Origin: a virus
Virus record (IMG/VR): IMGVR_UViG_3300006032_000001
Span: 1 to 30,462 of that record
Direction: 5' to 3' (one strand)
Length of the DNA: 30,462 bases
The notes beneath the pieces were generated by a model, which worked only from the letters and a program-made list of their open reading frames with translations, had not been told where the DNA came from and searched no databases. The position numbers and the translations under genes are program-made. Below, piece by piece: positions 22,383 through 28,477 of the stretch (its first letter is position 1; each line of letters opens with the position of its first letter).

Positions 22383-22490
22383 AACCCCTCCCCAATTGTG
22401 CTTCAGTTGCCCTACATGGGGCGCTGATCCGACTCTCGTCGCGATCGAGCCTGTTTCACGTCTCGACCAAAGGCTTCGATCCGGGCGGGA
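22383..22490 (-). other. 108-nt gap before the late-boundary HTH gene
   Basis: No gene of useful length is seen. A 12-codon frame overlaps the upstream stop (ATGA) and another very short frame follows, both probably chance. It may hold a promoter, but no convincing -35/-10 pair can be named. No copy of the 15-bp repeat is present. Confidence 0.4.
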
Positions 22491-22949
22491 TCATGCCGTC
22501 CAGTTTCGCTTCAATCCGAACTCTTCGAGGATTCTCGCGGCTTCTTCTGGCGTGCAGCGTGCCGGTTCCGGCAAGGCCAGTGGTTCCCCTCCGGACTCAC
22601 GCACCGCATTCCGCCGCCACCTGAGCATTTCTCTGGTCTCGGCAATGATCGTCGGCACGATCTTGGACGGGTGGTCGCAGGTCTCTCGGGCAATCCGGCA
22701 GCCGCTTGAGAGAACGTCGGGCGGCAAATGCTTCAGCGTCTGCCACGCCACCGCCAGCCATTCGCGCCGGGCTTCCTCGGTCATTCCCGCAGGAGCCGTC
22801 AGGGCAAGGCAGGCGGTCAGCTCATTGCGGAACTGCTCGGTCGACGCGGGTTTCAGTCGGTCCAAAGACCGCAAGTGCTGCTCGTGTCGTTGGGCTAAGC
22901 CCATCGCTGGATTGATATCTTCCCAGGGTGTTGGTTCGCTGCTGTCCAT
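22491..22949 (-). CDS. Replication-module protein, possible helicase loader (152 aa)
   Basis: The protein is helical with a central WLAVAWQTLKHLPPDVLSSG region, then CRIARETCDHPSKIVPTIIAE and a basic segment. There is no Walker motif. It follows the O-like initiator, which is the place of lambda P, the DnaB loader, so a loader or initiator partner is suggested by position only. The start is uncertain: ATG at 22949 overlaps the upstream gene by 128 nt, whereas in-frame ATGs at 22904 and 22784 give less or no overlap. Confidence 0.5.
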   Translation of the reverse strand: MDSSEPTPWEDINPAMGLAQRHEQHLRSLDRLKPASTEQFRNELTACLALTAPAGMTEEARREWLAVAWQTLKHLPPDVLSSGCRIARETCDHPSKIVPTIIAETREMLRWRRNAVRESGGEPLALPEPARCTPEEAARILEEFGLKRNWTA

Positions 22950-23541
22950 CTCTCTCGAACTCGCTTGCTCGTTGAATCCATGTCCGCCACGCCGCGTCCC
23001 AATCGCTCCATTGGGTGTCGCCTTTCAGGTGATGATCTCGGAACTTGGACAGCTCGCGCTCAATCCGTCCTGGCTGCCATGCGGCGACGGTCTGCGCGCA
23101 GATGCTTCCGGCGGTCAGTTCCTTCGGCTGCCAATCGTCAGGCAGAGAATGCTTTGGCTTTGCGCGCGCTCTCGAAGAAGGCTTGTCCTTCTTCGAGGTG
23201 ATGGTTCTTGAAGGTTTGGGTGCAGCTTTTGCCACCGGTTTGTGCGTGTTTTTGCTACCGGTGCGGCTTTTGCCACCGGTAGTAGTTTCTGCTACCGGAT
23301 GAACGGTGTAGTTCATCCCTTTGCCGGGGTTCTCTTGGCGGGTAATGTGCCCCGCCTTGTCGAGCATCCGCAGCGACTCCTGGAGGCTCCGTTTGCACCT
23401 GCCTGTTTTACGGGAGAGCGATGCCAGTCCCGGCCAGCAGCGGCCTTCGTCATTGGCGCAATCGGCCAGGGCGAGAAGCACCAGCTTGTCGCTGGCGGGG
23501 AGCTCGATCTCCCACACGAGGGCCATCATGCGGACGCTCAT
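22822..23541 (-). CDS. O-like replication initiator with wHTH and DnaT-like C-terminus
   Basis: The protein is 239 aa from the ATG at 23541, which overlaps the upstream stop (ATGA). Residues about 1-80 match the HTH_36/phage replication winged helix: PASDKLVLLALADCAND, then GRCWPGLASLSRKTG and a conserved helix. A basic Thr/Lys/Pro-rich linker (about 85-140) follows. The C-terminus has FRDHHLKGDTQWSDWDAAWR at about 188-207, the DnaT/phage replication motif. The linker DNA contains four GC-YACCGG iterons, as the lambda O gene contains its own origin. It should bind those sites and open DNA with host helicase. Confidence 0.75.
   Translation of the reverse strand: MSVRMMALVWEIELPASDKLVLLALADCANDEGRCWPGLASLSRKTGRCKRSLQESLRMLDKAGHITRQENPGKGMNYTVHPVAETTTGGKSRTGSKNTHKPVAKAAPKPSRTITSKKDKPSSRARAKPKHSLPDDWQPKELTAGSICAQTVAAWQPGRIERELSKFRDHHLKGDTQWSDWDAAWRTWIQRASEFERDGQQRTNTLGRYQSSDGLSPTTRAALAVFGPTETRVDRAVPQ
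23227..23299. repeat. Four iterons inside the initiator gene: probable phage origin
   Basis: Copies at 23227-23239, 23250-23262, 23268-23280 and 23287-23299 share TTTTGCYACCGGT. The last is TTCTGCTACCGGA. Start-to-start distances are 23, 18 and 19 bp. They lie in the linker-coding part of the replication initiator, exactly as lambda iterons lie in gene O. The core ACCGGT is palindromic. Confidence 0.7.
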
Positions 23542-23822
23542 GCCGGGCACCCGAGCAGGATTCCGCGCTTCTCAAGCTCGGCCAGCAACTCGCTGGTCCG
23601 GAACCGGTCGAGACTGCGCGACGGGTCGAGCGCAACAATCGTCCGGGCCTTGCAGGGCAAGTAGCGGACATAGCCGCGTTCGCTCAGTGACGTGACCAGC
23701 GCGTTGATCCGGCTCTTGCTCGAAACCCCCATCGCCGCCGCCATTTCGGCATAGCTTGGCGAGCGCTCGCAGCTCTGGATGAAGCGCCACAGCTGCTCCT
23801 GCTTTTCAGTCAGAGGAATCAT
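23538..23822 (-). CDS. Stand-alone LexA-type winged-helix regulator (94 aa)
   Basis: Residues about 1-63 follow the LexA N-terminal domain: LTEKQEQLWRFIQS, a PSYAEMAAAMGVSSKSRINA recognition region, then LVTSLSERGYVRYLPCKART. There is no S24 peptidase domain, so it cannot be inactivated by RecA-type self-cleavage. The C-terminal 30 residues are a charged helix. It is coupled to the HNH-AP2 gene upstream and the initiator downstream by 4-base overlaps. It could block or mimic host LexA, or act as an early/late switch. LexA half-sites of the GAAC/GTTC type resemble the palindromic core of the 15-bp repeat. Confidence 0.7.
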   Translation of the reverse strand: MIPLTEKQEQLWRFIQSCERSPSYAEMAAAMGVSSKSRINALVTSLSERGYVRYLPCKARTIVALDPSRSLDRFRTSELLAELEKRGILLGCPA

Positions 23823-24364
23823 GCCGCTTGGCGGCCGTGGTTTGGGTGAAATCCAAGCTTTCGCTCGGCTTCCTTACGAGCGGCTATTGCGCCTTCGATC
23901 GTCTCAAAGGAGCCCAGACAGAATTTGGTGCCACGATGATTTATCCCTGCAACGTAGCGCCCCGTGTCCTTCCTAAACCCCACGCCGATATGGCCTGAAG
24001 TGTTGCGGCTAGAAATCGCTTGATTAGTCGAGTTGCCCGTCCAGTCGGTCGCGCGAAGGTTGGTCCACCGATTGTCGGAGCGATCGCCGTTTATATGGTC
24101 AATCACCGTTGGCTCATCGCCCGTCATCAATTTCCAGATGACTCGGTGCGCCCTGCGCGTCGCCCCGAGCATCTTGGCACTCAGATAGCCGGCGTTGTCG
24201 ATGACCTTCCACGGCTTGCCAGCCATCTTGGAGTTCCACGCCCGTTGAGTACGGACGCGCTTGAACATGGATAGGGGGCGCTCTTTCCAACGCAGCTCGC
24301 CAGTTTCTGAATTATAATCGAGCAGTTGCCGCAGCTGATCCTGCCCAGGCAGTGGACACCTCAT
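23819..24364 (-). CDS. HNH-AP2 homing endonuclease
   Basis: This 181-aa protein has the HNH_3 plus AP2 plan. At about 70-104 it has RRAHRVIWKLMTG and then VIDHINGDRSDNRWTNLR (DH and Asn residues of the nuclease site). At about 119-172 it has SRNTSGHIGVGFRKDTGRYV and LGSFETIEGAIAARKEAE, an AP2 DNA-binding domain. It is a free-standing mobile endonuclease, not in an intron, joined to its neighbours by ATGA overlaps. Such genes spread by cutting related phages that lack them. Somewhat lower GC than flanking genes fits acquisition. Confidence 0.88.
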   Translation of the reverse strand: MRCPLPGQDQLRQLLDYNSETGELRWKERPLSMFKRVRTQRAWNSKMAGKPWKVIDNAGYLSAKMLGATRRAHRVIWKLMTGDEPTVIDHINGDRSDNRWTNLRATDWTGNSTNQAISSRNTSGHIGVGFRKDTGRYVAGINHRGTKFCLGSFETIEGAIAARKEAERKLGFHPNHGRQAA

Positions 24365-24558
24365 ATCGCTTGGCCCCCCATCTTTTCGCGCAGCATTCGA
24401 AGAAGAACTGCCGCAGTTCCTCGGCTGATCCCCATCCGCACCGCGATCGCATCCAATGACAGGTCGTGCGACAGATGCTCGGCGAACTCATTGAGGCTTG
24501 CCGCGATCTGGCGGGCGCTTGGCGGAGCGGTTCCGGCAATGAAGTAATAGCGGCTCAT
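24361..24558 (-). CDS. Small HTH protein (65 aa)
   Basis: The start at 24558 overlaps the methyltransferase stop (ATGA). A longer frame upstream is a shadow of that gene. The C-terminal part (SLDAIAVRMGISRGTAAVLL, about 33-52) looks like a sigma region-4/LuxR-like HTH. The N-terminus has a YYFIAGTAPPSARQI segment. It is probably a DNA-binding regulator; the target is unknown. Confidence 0.55.
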   Translation of the reverse strand: MSRYYFIAGTAPPSARQIAASLNEFAEHLSHDLSLDAIAVRMGISRGTAAVLLRMLREKMGGQAI

Positions 24559-26222
24559 GCGGCGCTCCTCCGGGCGATGTCCTGCGGACCCGCGCTCTCG
24601 CCTGCGGTCGAGCCAATCTGCGTTGTCTCGACGCCTGACGGCGCTTCGATCGCTATCGCGGCGAACATCCCCGCCGCATCGCGAATCCTCCGCTCGGCAA
24701 TGGCCGCGTAATCGGCGCTCAGCTCGCAGCCGATCGCATCGAATTGCTCGGCGTCGGCGGCGATCAGAGTCGAGCCCGAGCCCATGAACGGGTCGAGCAC
24801 GGTTCCGCCTTTTGGAGTGATCAGCCGGACCAGCCAGCGCATCAGCGAGATCGGCTTTACGGTCGGGTGATTGTTGCCCTCGCCGCGTTCGTCTGTCGTT
24901 GCCTTGGCGCAATATTTGAAGCGACTAGCGGACGCTGAGTCCTTCGCCCCAAGTTCCGAGCTCAGCGGCGTGATGCTGAATGTGACAGGATCGGCACAGC
25001 CACTCGATTTCCAGTGGCTTATCGTAATCGCGATGGTGTCGGTCCGCTTTGGGATTTCCGCACACGGAGCAGGGCCGTTTGACCGGGTGAGCCTTTCTTG
25101 CAGCCACTCGGGCAAGCACCCGCTTTCTATACTCAGGATCGCTGCGGTAAAGTTCGTTGCGAGATTGTTTAACTCGCTCGGCGTTGCGCTCGTAGAAAGT
25201 CCCGTCAAAGCGCTTAACCGCCTGCCCTCGGGGAGCGCCAATGTTGCTGCAAGTCTTAGAGCAAAAACGGCGTGTTCGTTTGACAGGATTGAACTGCCGT
25301 CCGCACTGCTCGCAAGCTCTTGTGACCATTCCGACAACATAGCTTTTGCGCGGCAAAAAAGCAATTCATCTTCGCTATACTTCGCCTCGAAGAAGAAGCG
25401 AGCGGCTGAACCGGAGTCGCCGCGCGGCTCCATGAGCTGACGAGGGCCCCATTCGCCGTAAGCATTGACGCTCGATTTCGGGCCATATTGCGGGCCGACT
25501 GCAGCCGCCTGCCCATCACTGTCAGGAAACCCCGCCAGCACTTCCTGTGAGCCGTCGTGGATGATGTTGGCGGGCCAGCGGCCAATGTCAGTCGGTATCT
25601 TCTTGCCGGTCGTTCCGGTGCGATAATTCTCACGCGAGCGTGTGCCGGCATGCCGCTCGGCTGCCGTCGTGTTGTCCGTGCCTTCGATCCGGCACCCGTC
25701 GATATTGATTGCGCCGGTTCCGTGTTTCAGCACGTTGCCCGCAACGGTGCCATCGAGCGGCTTGCGGGCAAGGCAAATCGGCTCCCACGACGGCTTGAGA
25801 GCGGTGCCCCATCCGCCCGGTTGATTGTGCGATTTGGGAAATCCCGAGCCGTAAATCCACGCGAGCTGATCGCGGACTTCAAAGCCCGCGTCCTCGATGG
25901 AACAAGCCATCCGGTGATACGTTCTCGTGCCAGAGAAGGCGACGAGATGCCCACCGGGTTTCAGAACGCGGAGAACTTCGGCCCATGTCTCGGGCTGAAA
26001 CGCAACGTCGCCGCCGTCCCAAGTCTGGCCCATGAAACCCTTAGAGGCGCGGGCATAAGCGCCCGTCGCGCCGACCTTGGCCGGGGCTGCATTGGCCGCT
26101 CCGAAGCGCTTGACGATGCTGGTCAGGTGATACGGCGGATCGCAGACCACCGAGTCCACGCTCGCCTCGGGCAGCTCGCGCAGCCGTTCACGGCAATCGC
26201 CGATGAGGATTCGAACGCTCAT
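24555..26222 (-). CDS. Beta-class DNA methyltransferase carrying a 159-codon insertion
   Basis: The catalytic motif VVCDPPYHLTS is at about 25-35, and the AdoMet-binding motif VLDPFMGSGSTLI is near the C-terminus (about 475-487). This order is that of beta-class N6-adenine or N4-cytosine methyltransferases. The expected conserved run SAARF...YCAKA...NNHPTVKP is interrupted: SAARF is at about residue 275 and KYCAKATTDERGEGNNHPTV resumes at about 435. Removing the 477 bp between GAAGCGA direct repeats restores a normal 396-aa enzyme. The inserted stretch has no stop in this frame. The enzyme may protect phage DNA from host restriction. Whether the insertion-bearing form is active is unknown. 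Confidence 0.8.
   Translation of the reverse strand: MSVRILIGDCRERLRELPEASVDSVVCDPPYHLTSIVKRFGAANAAPAKVGATGAYARASKGFMGQTWDGGDVAFQPETWAEVLRVLKPGGHLVAFSGTRTYHRMACSIEDAGFEVRDQLAWIYGSGFPKSHNQPGGWGTALKPSWEPICLARKPLDGTVAGNVLKHGTGAINIDGCRIEGTDNTTAAERHAGTRSRENYRTGTTGKKIPTDIGRWPANIIHDGSQEVLAGFPDSDGQAAAVGPQYGPKSSVNAYGEWGPRQLMEPRGDSGSAARFFFEAKYSEDELLFCRAKAMLSEWSQELASSADGSSILSNEHAVFALRLAATLALPEGRRLSALTGLSTSATPSELNNLATNFTAAILSIESGCLPEWLQERLTRSNGPAPCAEIPKRTDTIAITISHWKSSGCADPVTFSITPLSSELGAKDSASASRFKYCAKATTDERGEGNNHPTVKPISLMRWLVRLITPKGGTVLDPFMGSGSTLIAADAEQFDAIGCELSADYAAIAERRIRDAAGMFAAIAIEAPSGVETTQIGSTAGESAGPQDIARRSAA
24918..24924. repeat. GAAGCGA direct repeat, distal edge of the methyltransferase insertion
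   Basis: Matches 25395-25401. The 477-bp unit between the two copies contains the nested HNH gene. Confidence 0.55.
24924..25400 (-). mobile_element. 477-bp insertion with HNH gene inside methyltransferase gene
   Basis: The boundaries are inferred from a 7-bp direct repeat and from the point where methyltransferase conservation breaks and resumes. Length is 159 codons, so the host frame is kept. The HNH gene takes 432 of 477 bp, leaving about 45 bp, too little for a group I intron core. No intein splicing motifs are seen in the host frame. Codon use (AGA, GGA, CTT) differs from neighbours. Confidence 0.65.
24925..25356 (-). CDS. HNH endonuclease nested out of frame in the methyltransferase
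   Basis: This 143-aa frame has a first zinc-binding set C15, C18, C32, C36 (ACEQCGRQF...FCSKTCSN). A charged helical middle follows, then PCSVCGNPKADRHHRDYDKP at about 95-114 and WLCRSCHIQHH at about 119-129, a typical HNH site with structural C96, C99, C121, C124. The start is TTG at 25356 or ATG at 25329; no good ribosome-binding site is seen. Its TAG falls at the downstream edge of the insertion. It should be the enzyme that mobilised the insert. Confidence 0.8.
   Translation of the reverse strand: MPRKSYVVGMVTRACEQCGRQFNPVKRTRRFCSKTCSNIGAPRGQAVKRFDGTFYERNAERVKQSRNELYRSDPEYRKRVLARVAARKAHPVKRPCSVCGNPKADRHHRDYDKPLEIEWLCRSCHIQHHAAELGTWGEGLSVR
25395..25401. repeat. GAAGCGA direct repeat, proximal edge of the methyltransferase insertion
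   Basis: Matches 24918-24924. On the coding strand this is TCGCTTC, which ends the SAARF codons of the methyltransferase. Confidence 0.55.
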
Positions 26223-26545
26223 GCGCGCACCTCAGTGATCTTCACATAAGGATAGAGCGCTTCGACCAGCTTCTTCTTGAGCCGGTACACCGGCGTCGCC
26301 TGGCCCTTCACGTCCTCGATCACGATCCGCCCGCCCTCATCGCGATAGGAGAAGTCGGCAACGTAGGTGCAGACCTTGGCGCCGTTGACGACGCACGGAA
26401 ACTTGGGCTGCTGGGTCAGCTCGTGGATGATCCGGCTCCGCTGGAGCAGAGTCAGGTCGTCGCAGCGCTTGGCTTCCGCCTTCGACGGGTGCGAGTGGCC
26501 AGCGGAGCAGTTAGTGCGCGTGGCGCCGTACTTGTTCGCCCTCAT
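26219..26545 (-). CDS. DUF1064-type PD-(D/E)xK nuclease-like protein (108 aa)
   Basis: The start at 26545 overlaps the upstream stop (ATGA). The protein has the DUF1064 pattern: RANKYGA, then SKAEAKRCDDL with a Glu at about 24, and QPKFP. It then has YVADFSYRDEGGRIVIEDVK at about 61-80, where Asp64 and the E-x-x-K (EDVKG) pair form a PD-(D/E)xK active site. In phages this family is often placed with replication or recombination genes and has been linked to Holliday-junction or endonuclease activity. It overlaps the methyltransferase by 4 bases. Confidence 0.75.
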   Translation of the reverse strand: MRANKYGATRTNCSAGHSHPSKAEAKRCDDLTLLQRSRIIHELTQQPKFPCVVNGAKVCTYVADFSYRDEGGRIVIEDVKGQATPVYRLKKKLVEALYPYVKITEVRA

Positions 26546-26766
26546 GCGCTCTTCGCCTTGGGCACATAGCCGGCGGGGACGAGGATCGCTCCCGCTCCAG
26601 GACGGAAGCCGTGCTTCCACTCCCACTTGCGGAAATAACGGTCGAGACGTTCGCGAAATTGAGTATTGGCCTGGTCGAGACCCGCTCGGCGCTTGTTTTC
26701 GCCATCGTCCCATAAAGGTTGGGGAGGGGCTCCGTCGAAGCGGCGGTAGGAGGCGTGGGGTTTCAT
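26542..26766 (-). CDS. Unknown early protein (74 aa)
   Basis: Overlaps neighbours by 4 bases on both sides (ATGA), which supports both ends. The product is basic and aromatic (YRRFDGAPPQPLWDDGENKR, then RYFRKWEWKHGFRPGAGA). No domain is recognised. Rich Arg/Lys/Trp content would fit a nucleic-acid-binding helper of the adjacent nuclease, but this is a guess. Confidence 0.55.
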   Translation of the reverse strand: MKPHASYRRFDGAPPQPLWDDGENKRRAGLDQANTQFRERLDRYFRKWEWKHGFRPGAGAILVPAGYVPKAKSA

Positions 26767-26990
26767 GCCGCCTCCGGTCGGGCGATTGCCCGTTGGACAC
26801 CGCCGCTGGTCGTGCTGCGCACCGAGCCCTGTTGCACGGTCTCGGCCATCCGGCGACCATCGGCTATCGCGAGCCCGCGCAATGGGACACCCACCGCAGG
26901 CGGAGACAACGAAGATTGGCTCCGTTCATGGGTGGCCCGGTCCTCGCGAAGCGAGGATGCGTCCGTATCTGATTGTCCCCCCGGACCCAT
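26763..26990 (-). CDS. Unknown early protein (about 75 aa), start uncertain
   Basis: The frame ends with a TGA overlapping the next start (ATGA), a good sign of a real gene. The ATG at 26990 follows the upstream stop by 4 nt. An alternative at 27053 overlaps the upstream gene. The product is low in hydrophobic core and rich in Ser, Arg and Gly, so it looks disordered. Its 5' end contains a 7-bp hairpin (TCCTCGC-TTC-GCGAGGA). The coding call is modest. Confidence 0.4.
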   Translation of the reverse strand: MGPGGQSDTDASSLREDRATHERSQSSLSPPAVGVPLRGLAIADGRRMAETVQQGSVRSTTSGGVQRAIARPEAA

Positions 26991-26994
26991 CAGT

Positions 26995-27132
26995 CTAAGT
27001 CCCCGTCCGAGTATGTCTGAGCGCAGCTTCCCGCTTCCTGCGATATTGTTCACAAGCGAAGCTGTTGCGGGTCTGGTCGACCATGCGCTGCAATCTGCGG
27101 GCGGCGAGCCATTGGCGGATAAGGCGGGTCAT
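26995..27132 (-). CDS. Basic 45-aa early protein
   Basis: The ATG at 27132 overlaps the upstream stop (ATGA). The product begins MTRLIRQWLAARRLQRMVDQ and is strongly basic and helical, with one Cys. It could bind nucleic acid. No family is recognised. Confidence 0.5.
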   Translation of the reverse strand: MTRLIRQWLAARRLQRMVDQTRNSFACEQYRRKREAALRHTRTGT

Positions 27133-27449
27133 GCGGCGAGCTCGTCTGGCGATGGCATCGGCAGGCTCAACGACCGCTGGCGGGCGCGGAATGCTTTCTC
27201 GGCTTCGTCCAGATTGTGGATCAGCCGATCCGCAAGCTCGGGCCATTTGGCGACGGCCTTGAGCCAGCATGACGCGGGCATTTCGGTCGTGCCGCAGACA
27301 TATTGCTGGACCGACTGCTTCTCGCGCTCAATGACCTTGCCGATCTTCTCGTACGTCAGACCGTTCGCGTTTTTGTGCTGCAACAGCGCAACGGCCATAG
27401 CCGCCTGAATCGCCTCGCATTCCTTGTCTATGATTATTGACGCGTTCAT
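27129..27449 (-). CDS. HTH DNA-binding protein of the early operon (106 aa)
   Basis: Residues about 28-60 (NGLTYEKIGKVIEREKQSVQQ, then YVCGTTEMP) form a helix-turn-helix in the style of Cro/C1 or CII-like regulators. The C-terminus is helical and charged. It overlaps the small membrane protein upstream by 4 bases. Position in the first part of the leftward early operon suits a CII/Cox-like decision regulator, which remains an inference. Confidence 0.6.
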   Translation of the reverse strand: MNASIIIDKECEAIQAAMAVALLQHKNANGLTYEKIGKVIEREKQSVQQYVCGTTEMPASCWLKAVAKWPELADRLIHNLDEAEKAFRARQRSLSLPMPSPDELAA

Positions 27450-27694
27450 AAACTATCCACAGATTTGTCGTGGCGTTTTACATGACCAGCGCGGGCGGCC
27501 TTGGGCTCCTCCCTCCCCCCCGGCGATCCCGCCGTCCGCGCTCCTGTTTCCCCCGCGAGCCATTCGGCGTGAACCTGGTCATGGACCCGCTCGGCATGAG
27601 CAAGGACGCGAGCGATGAAGATCGCAGCGAAGATGCACCACACGGCGTACCCGGCGGCGACAAGTGCGATGGTGATGAGTGCCCCCCCGGACAT
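27446..27694 (-). CDS. Small single-pass membrane protein (82 aa)
   Basis: From the ATG at 27694 there is one hydrophobic segment (about residues 5-31, ALITIALVAAGYAVWCIFAA) followed by a polar, His/Arg/Gly-rich cytoplasmic or periplasmic tail. The upstream extension of the frame is a shadow. The stop overlaps the next start (ATGA). A superinfection-exclusion or host-takeover role is possible. Confidence 0.5.
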   Translation of the reverse strand: MSGGALITIALVAAGYAVWCIFAAIFIARVLAHAERVHDQVHAEWLAGETGARTAGSPGGREEPKAARAGHVKRHDKSVDSL

Positions 27695-27756
27695 GGCTAT
27701 GTTCGCCAGCGAACAGGGGGATGGGCGCCGAGCGGCGATCCGGCGGCAAGGCTTCC

Positions 27757-27783
27757 GGGGAGAGTGTTTCTCGCACCCTCCCC
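27757..27783. terminator. Hairpin ahead of the plus-strand ORF
   Basis: GGGGAGAGTG and CACCCTCCCC pair with one mismatch around a 7-nt loop. No U-run follows on either strand. It lies in the gap 27695-27825, where no other gene is seen. It could attenuate leftward early transcription or shape the leader of the plus-strand ORF. Confidence 0.4.
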
Positions 27784-27825
27784 GTCGGCTATCCTGCGAC
27801 TGTCGAGGTTCGCAGGAGAAACACA

Positions 27826-28068
27826 ATGGATGCCCACGTTGCCGGACGCCTCATGGCGCTCGAAGCCACAGTGCTTTATCTCGCTCAGCAGCTGCCCAGC
27901 GACGACGCACGGATCGACGCTCGCCGGGTCATCACCGACTACATCGAGAACTCGTATCGGGGCGGGACTACCGATCATGATCATCAGGCCCGTCAGATTG
28001 CTCTGGAGTGGGTGGGAGGATTGCTCCACCCTCGGCAGCCTCAGCGGCCCGTGCCTGACGCCACTTGA
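27826..28068 (+). CDS. Plus-strand 80-aa ORF inside the leftward early operon
   Basis: CAGGAGAA lies about 6 nt before the ATG, one of the better ribosome-binding sites in the window. The product is MDAHVAGRLMALEATVLYLA then a charged helical region and a Pro-rich end. The 3' third overlaps the opposite-strand gene 27968-28174 by about 100 bp. No family is recognised. A host-expressed prophage gene or an antisense-generating transcript are both possible. Confidence 0.5.
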   Translation: MDAHVAGRLMALEATVLYLAQQLPSDDARIDARRVITDYIENSYRGGTTDHDHQARQIALEWVGGLLHPRQPQRPVPDAT

Positions 28069-28174
28069 TGCCGAGGGCATCGGGCAGCAGTTCGATGTTC
28101 GCCCAACGCTCGCGGTGGACCAGATCGATGATCTCGCGAACCCGCGCTTCCTGTTCGGCAGTGAATACCGTCAT
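27968..28174 (-). CDS. Small early protein after Cro (68 aa)
   Basis: The ATG at 28174 overlaps the Cro-like stop (ATGA). The product is helical at the start (TAEQEARVREIIDLVHRERW) with an HTH-like turn (LLPDALGIKWRQARAAEA) and an acidic disordered tail. It may bind DNA. It is the second gene of the leftward early operon. Confidence 0.55.
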   Translation of the reverse strand: MTVFTAEQEARVREIIDLVHRERWANIELLPDALGIKWRQARAAEAAEGGAILPPTPEQSDGPDDHDR

Positions 28175-28392
28175 GCGGCGGTCTTCCGCTCGCTTTCGAG
28201 ACGGTCGAGCACGTCCGTGATTGCTGACAGGCTGCGGATGGTGGCGCCTATCGGCTGAGGGTTCTTCTCGCTCTTTTTCCAGCGAGAGAAGGTTGTGGGG
28301 TGGACCTTCGCTTGCTGACAAACATCACTGATCGAAAGATGTAGCTTGGCGGCGCGATCTTCGATCACGGCGATGATGTCCTGCTGGTCCAT
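28171..28392 (-). CDS. Cro-like repressor (73 aa)
   Basis: A single HTH_XRE-type domain at about 18-55: KLHLSISDVCQQAKVHPTTF, then SRWKKSEKNPQP and a C-terminal helix. It is divergent from the S24 repressor with operator sites between, the classic cI/cro layout, so it probably competes for the same operators and allows lytic growth. AGG sits about 6 nt before the ATG. Confidence 0.75.
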   Translation of the reverse strand: MDQQDIIAVIEDRAAKLHLSISDVCQQAKVHPTTFSRWKKSEKNPQPIGATIRSLSAITDVLDRLESERKTAA

Positions 28393-28402
28393 GCAGACCT
28401 AA

Positions 28403-28418
28403 TTAGCAGGATTGCTAG
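28403..28418. promoter_or_regulatory. Operator 1 (TTAGCA-GGAT-TGCTAG)
   Basis: Inverted repeat of consensus TTAGCA-N4-TGCTAA with one base off. It lies 11 nt upstream of the Cro-like start and covers the likely cro promoter start region. Confidence 0.75.
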
Positions 28419-28445
28419 ACAATGCAAAGCATTTCTCTGCATTAT
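28416..28445 (+). promoter_or_regulatory. Candidate promoter for the S24 repressor
   Basis: TAGACA (28416-28421) and CATTAT (28440-28445) are separated by 18 bp. Operators 1 and 2 overlap the two elements, so repressor binding could tune its own synthesis. The match is moderate. Confidence 0.4.
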
Positions 28446-28451
28446 TGCAGC
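28436..28451. promoter_or_regulatory. Weak operator 2 (TCTGCA-TTAT-TGCAGC)
   Basis: Shares the GCA-N4-TGC core and spacing of the operators, with a CTGCA/TGCAG palindrome in place of the outer bases. Centre-to-centre distances to operators 1 and 3 are 33 and 26 bp. Confidence 0.5.
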
Positions 28452-28461
28452 AAGCAGCCGT

Positions 28462-28477
28462 TTAGCATGTCTGCTAA
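28462..28477. promoter_or_regulatory. Operator 3 (TTAGCA-TGTC-TGCTAA)
   Basis: Perfect consensus inverted repeat. It contains the ATG at 28467, a possible repressor start codon, so binding here would also block translation-proximal transcription of the repressor gene. Confidence 0.8.

Noticed and set aside
22383-22490. Tiny 12- and 15-codon frames chained by overlaps
   Set aside because: Too short and without any other support; retained only as a described gap.
24924-25400. The methyltransferase insert as a self-splicing group I intron or an intein
   Set aside because: Only about 45 bp lie outside the HNH frame, too little for a group I core, and no intein N- or C-terminal splicing motifs are visible in the methyltransferase frame.
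27454-27462. CTATCCACA, one base from a DnaA box
   Set aside because: A single imperfect site within the coding end of a small gene and far from the iterons; likely chance.
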